64,000 nt of DNA, from contig NC_081846.1 of NCBI RefSeq assembly GCF_963259705.1, positions 89,664,641 through 89,728,640 of the forward strand, given 5' to 3'. Below are positions 60,636 to 64,000 of this stretch, in pieces. The DNA is from Myotis daubentonii (taxonomy: Eukaryota > Chordata > Mammalia > Chiroptera > Vespertilionidae). Made by a program: the position numbers and the translations under genes. The notes under the pieces were generated by a model. The model searched no databases. It saw only the letters and a list, made by a program, of their open reading frames with translations, and was not told the DNA's origin. Every line of letters starts with the position of its first letter. Position 1 is the first letter of the stretch.

Positions 60636-62581
60636 TTTTAAAAAAATATTAAAATCTTTATTGTTCAGATTATTACATTTGTTCCTCTTTCCCCCCCCCC
60701 ATAACTCCCCTCCTCCCAGTTCCCGCCCCACCCTCCGCCCTCACTCCCCACCCACTGTCCTCATCCATAGGTGCACGATTTTTGTCCAGTCTCTTTCCGC
60801 ATCTCCCACACCCCTTTCCCCCCCAAGAATAGTCAGTCCATTCCCTTTCTATGTCCCTGATTCTATTATGATCACCAGATTATTTATTCACTTGATTCTT
60901 AGATTCACTTGTTGATAGATGCATATTTGTTGTTCATAATTTGTATCTTTACCTTTTTCTTCTTCTTCCTCTTCTTAAAGGATACCTTTCAGCATTTCAT
61001 ATAATCCTGGTTTGATGGTGATGAACTCCTTTAGCTTTTCCTTATCTGTGAAGCTCTTTATCTGACCTTCATTTCTGAATGATAGCTTTGCTGGATAAAG
61101 TAATCTTGGTTGTAGGTTCTTGGTATTCATCACTTTGAATATTTCTTGCCATTCCCTTCTGGCCAGCAAAGTTTCTGTTGAGAAATCAGCTGACAGTCTT
61201 ATGGGTATTCCCTTGTAGGTAACTGGGTTTCTTTCTCTTGCTGCTTTTAAGATTCTCTCTTTGTCTTTTGCTCTTGGCATTTTAATTATGATGTGTCTTG
61301 GTGTGGTCCTCTTTGGATTCCTTTTGTTTGGGGTTCTCTGCCCTTCCTGGACCTGTAAGTCTATTTCTTTCACCAGGTGGGGGAAGTTTTCTGTCATTAT
61401 TTCTTCAAATAGGTTTTCAATATCTTGCTCTCTCTCATCTTCTGGCACCCCTATAATTCTGATATTGGTACGCTTGAAGCTGTCCCAGAGGCTCCTTACA
61501 CTATCCTCGCATTTTTGGATTCTTTTTTCATTTTGCTTTTCCAGTTGGGTGTTTTTTGCTTCTTCGCGTTTTAAATCTTTGACTTGATTCTTGCGCTCCT
61601 CTGGTCTGCTGTTGGGTGTCTGTATAATATTCTTTATTTCAGTCAGTGTATGCTTAATTTCTAGTTGGTTCTTTATCACAACATCGAGGGTCTCATTAGA
61701 TTGCTTGAGGATCTCACTACATTTATCGGCGGTCTCACCAGTTTTTTCGAGGGCCTTACTAAGTTTATCGGCAGCTTCTAGACAGTTCTTGAGAGACCTT
61801 AAAAGTGTGGTTTTGAGCTCTATATCTTCCATTTCTGACATGTGTGTCCTGTTTCTTTGTCTCCTCATTTTTTTATCTTTTTTTGGTGCACCCCCTAGTG
61901 GTCTTTGTGCGCAGTCTTGTAGTTAAGCCTTGATTGTTGTCGGTAATACCAGGGGTGATTTGACCTCCAGGCTAACTGGCTATGAGAGTCAGCTGTGTCT
62001 GCAGTGGGAGAGCTTCTGTGCTGGATCTCTAGGGTGGTGCTAATCTAGCCTTTGCCTGAGGCTATCCGGCAAATGGCTCTGCGCAGGGCTTGGGCGGGCC
62101 GGGTCCCCAGGGATCTACAGGGCGGGCGGAGCAAGCAGTTATGGCTGCTCTCAGTTCCGTCCCTAGGGGCTCTGCCTCTCAGAGTCCCAGCAACCTCTGC
62201 AAACCTTGGAGAGAAAGCTGCCTTCGAGTTCCTACCAAAACCAGACAGTCCCGCTTCTCTCGTTTGAGTCTGGGTCCCCAGAGACTCGCCTGAATCTGGA
62301 GCTCAGAGTCTGAAACTCCCTCCCGATTGAAAACAACAACCGCGCCCTCCGCCGCCAGCCCACTCCGCGTGCGCACTCCGCACTGAGTATTGCACTTCAG
62401 CACTGCGCCTCCTCTGAGTCTGGGTATGATATTCTCTTTCCTCCTAGTTATAGAATTTCCACTCAGCCAGCCTTCCTGTGGTTCTGGATGATGTCTGTTC
62501 TGTCCTTTAGTTATATCTCTGAAGTGGTTGTTCGAGGCAGCAATCTCCGGCGTTAACCTATGCCGCCATCTTGGTTTCTCC
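60636..62581 (-). mobile_element. HAL1 retrotransposon, copy 3, full length
   Basis: 1.95 kb, complete from the 5' start (reverse of ggagaaaccaagatggcggc at about 62581) to the poly-A tail. Target duplication agatactttctttt at 60622-60635 and 62582-62595 is perfect over 14 bp. Contains one intact ORF1 and no ORF2. Low divergence from copies 1 and 2. Confidence 0.92.
60975..61868 (-). CDS. HAL1 ORF1 protein, intact 297-residue frame
   Basis: L1-type ORF1p homolog: a trimeric nucleic-acid chaperone that binds element RNA in cytoplasmic particles. Start ATG at 61866-61868 (MRRQRNRTHMSEMEDIELK); the same start context begins both other copies. Coiled coil about residues 14-128; RRM-like domain from about 134 (RTNIRIIGVPEDEREQDI) to 215; C-terminal domain about 220-297 (RLSADFSTE, ARREWQEIF, LLYPAKLSF). 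Residues 34-47 and 48-61 form two related 14-residue units, one more than in copies 1 and 2. No stop or frameshift, unlike the others. The usual partner ORF2 is absent by nature of HAL1, so movement would need L1 ORF2 in trans. Expression is not shown; the frame could be intact by youth alone. Confidence 0.85.
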   Translation of the reverse strand: MRRQRNRTHMSEMEDIELKTTLLRSLKNCLEAADKLSKALEKTGETADKCSEILKQSNETLDVVIKNQLEIKHTLTEIKNIIQTPNSRPEERKNQVKDLKREEAKNTQLEKQNEKRIQKCEDSVRSLWDSFKRTNIRIIGVPEDEREQDIENLFEEIMTENFPHLVKEIDLQVQEGQRTPNKRNPKRTTPRHIIIKMPRAKDKERILKAARERNPVTYKGIPIRLSADFSTETLLARREWQEIFKVMNTKNLQPRLLYPAKLSFRNEGQIKSFTDKEKLKEFITIKPGLYEMLKGIL

Positions 62582-62595
62582 AGATACTTTCTTTT

Positions 62596-63194
62596 AAAAT
62601 CTTAAAGGACTTCAAATCTAATTTTAGGCACATTATCATTCCTACCAACAATACACCATTGCAATGTAAGATTAATGCAATTTAAAAAGAACAAGAGATA
62701 ATTCTACTATTAGAACCATTATTAGTGAGGTGCATATTTCTCCATAAATTAATATCTAACACAGGTTAGCAAAATAATACATTTAAACAATAAAATAAAA
62801 CACTCGCTTCTTATGGTATGAAAATAACATAAAAGCTTGCATTAAAATTCAAAGCTTCTGTTAGAATTGTTTTATTTTGTTAATTATGAGACAAAGAAAA
62901 TAAGGGCTTATGATTTGTAGTCTGAAATTTAACACTCCTTGAACAAAATGGTCTCTCTGTAATCCAAGTACACACATACACTCACAAACACACATTTAAC
63001 AAACAAAACATGGAGGTGAGGGAGGCAGCATGCAGGCTCCTATCTTCCCCATTTCCTAATATTACTCCCCAGATTATACTGTTATGGCAAAAAATGCTTA
63101 TGTAGGTGGACCTAATGAAATCACATGATCAGTTAAAATGGAAAACAAAAGAGGAAATCAGAGAAATCCAAAATACATCTCGAATTCCATCAAC
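62596..63194. other. AT-rich sequence, no recognised feature
   Basis: Nothing recognised apart from a short cacacata-type tract near 62970-62995. Confidence 0.4.
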
Positions 63195-63410
63195 CATTGC
63201 AGGCTTTGAAGAGGGACAGATCCACAAGGAATTGCGTTGAATCTATAGATTGTTTGGGGGTAGTATAGACATTTTAATGATGTCAATTCTTCCTATTTCT
63301 TAACATGGTATATGCTTTCATTTATTTGTGTCTTTTTCAATTTCCTTCTTTAGTGTCTTATAATTTCTGATTACAGGTCTTTTATATTCTTGGTTAAATT
63401 TATTCCTCCA
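63195..63410 (-). mobile_element. L1 ORF2 fragment
   Basis: Antisense ORF2 text (attgcgttgaatctatagattg shortened; gacattttaatgatgtcaat). It preserves the local sequence that is replaced in the L1 at 38755. Confidence 0.7.
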
Positions 63411-63860
63411 TCTTGATTTCAGCATGTGAGATTCTAATAGAAGACCCAAGGAGCCATACTGTGCTTAGACCTTAAACTCACAGGGGGTGTGAGATAATTC
63501 CTGGTTGTTGCTTGTGGCAACTTGTTAGCCAACAATGGAAAATGAAATTAGTGGGCAGTGGCTATCTATTAAATATAAGGGCATCTTGTCTTCAAATTGA
63601 GACTAAATAATGTCACCCCAGGGATTTTAAAGTGATCAGCAGCTTCCCACTGCCCAAAATATACTTTAGAAGTTTTTAAGTAAAATATAGAAATTTGCTT
63701 TTTAAATATGCATTAGATAATAGTGGAAAGTGACCTTAGATGGTGAGGGGAGGTGCATGATTACAGGAAAAGTTAAAAACAAAGAAATTAAAAGGAAACA
63801 AATAAAAATGAGATATTCAAAATGTTTATTTACCTAACACTCATTTTTAAATTTGTTTTT
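63411..63860. other. No recognised feature
   Basis: Mixed AT-rich DNA; nothing supported. Confidence 0.4.
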
Positions 63861-63864
63861 GTTT

Positions 63865-64000
63865 TTTAATTTTTTTCTTTATTTTAGAGAGAGAAGAAGG
63901 GAATGTGAGAGAGAAACGTCAATCAGCTGCCTCCTGCACACCCCCTACTGGGCATCAAACCCACAACCAGTGCATGTGCCCTGACCAGAAATCAAATCAG
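63865..64000 (-). repeat. Ves SINE, cut by window end
   Basis: Antisense tail and body (cagctgcctcctgcaca) reaching a reverse B-box region at the last bases. Confidence 0.8.

Overview
This is nuclear DNA of a vespertilionid bat, judged from its repeats. They are tRNA-derived Ves SINEs, HeliBat-type Helitrons (5' TC, 3' hairpin plus CTAG, inserted between A and T), a SPIN hAT element, other hAT MITEs, and three full-length half-LINE (HAL1) retrotransposons. I recognise no host protein-coding exon, tRNA, rRNA or CRISPR. The window reads as intergenic or intronic sequence built mostly from nested transposons. The only long intact reading frame is ORF1 of a HAL1 element at 60975-61868.

Layout. 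1-8.4 kb: three Ves SINEs, a solo ERV1-type LTR with TAAG target duplications (1304-1811), old Tigger and hAT debris, then an antisense L1 split by a Ves SINE and a Helitron. 8.4-10.3 kb: HAL1 copy 1 (+), with two stops in ORF1. 10.8-14.9 kb: old L1 3' ends, a dimeric Ves SINE and a Helitron. 15.3-22.4 kb: a degraded sense L1 whose 5'UTR carries two hAT MITEs in one 8-bp target and whose RT region is interrupted by a Helitron remnant. 22.6-25.6 kb: three Helitrons head to tail, with HAL1 copy 2 (-) landed between the second and third. 25.6-29.1 kb: little recognisable.

29.1-36.4 kb: a Tigger1 3' part, an antisense defective gammaretrovirus-like ERV (5' LTR, gag, protease, RT and RNase H remnants, no env or 3' LTR seen), and a solo LTR holding the SPIN element. 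36.4-43.1 kb: a nearly full-length antisense L1 with a Ves SINE, a Helitron and an odd 55-bp internal duplication. 43-52.5 kb: MIRs, a second copy of the solo LTR, a pogo-like MITE, two Helitrons and a 3'-truncated NAA40 retropseudogene. 52.6-56.5 kb: a 5'-inverted L1 and a 1.37-kb Helitron with unexplained cargo. 56.7-58.4 kb: a 3'-truncated HAL1/L1 head. 60.4-62.6 kb: a Helitron followed by HAL1 copy 3 with intact ORF1. Then a short L1 piece and a SINE cut by the window end.

Nothing here forms a gene system in the operon sense. The biology is transposon ecology. HAL1 and Ves depend on L1 enzymes supplied in trans. Helitrons and hAT elements insert into them, and target duplications give clear relative ages. 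All family names are from recognition of sequence features; no database search was run.
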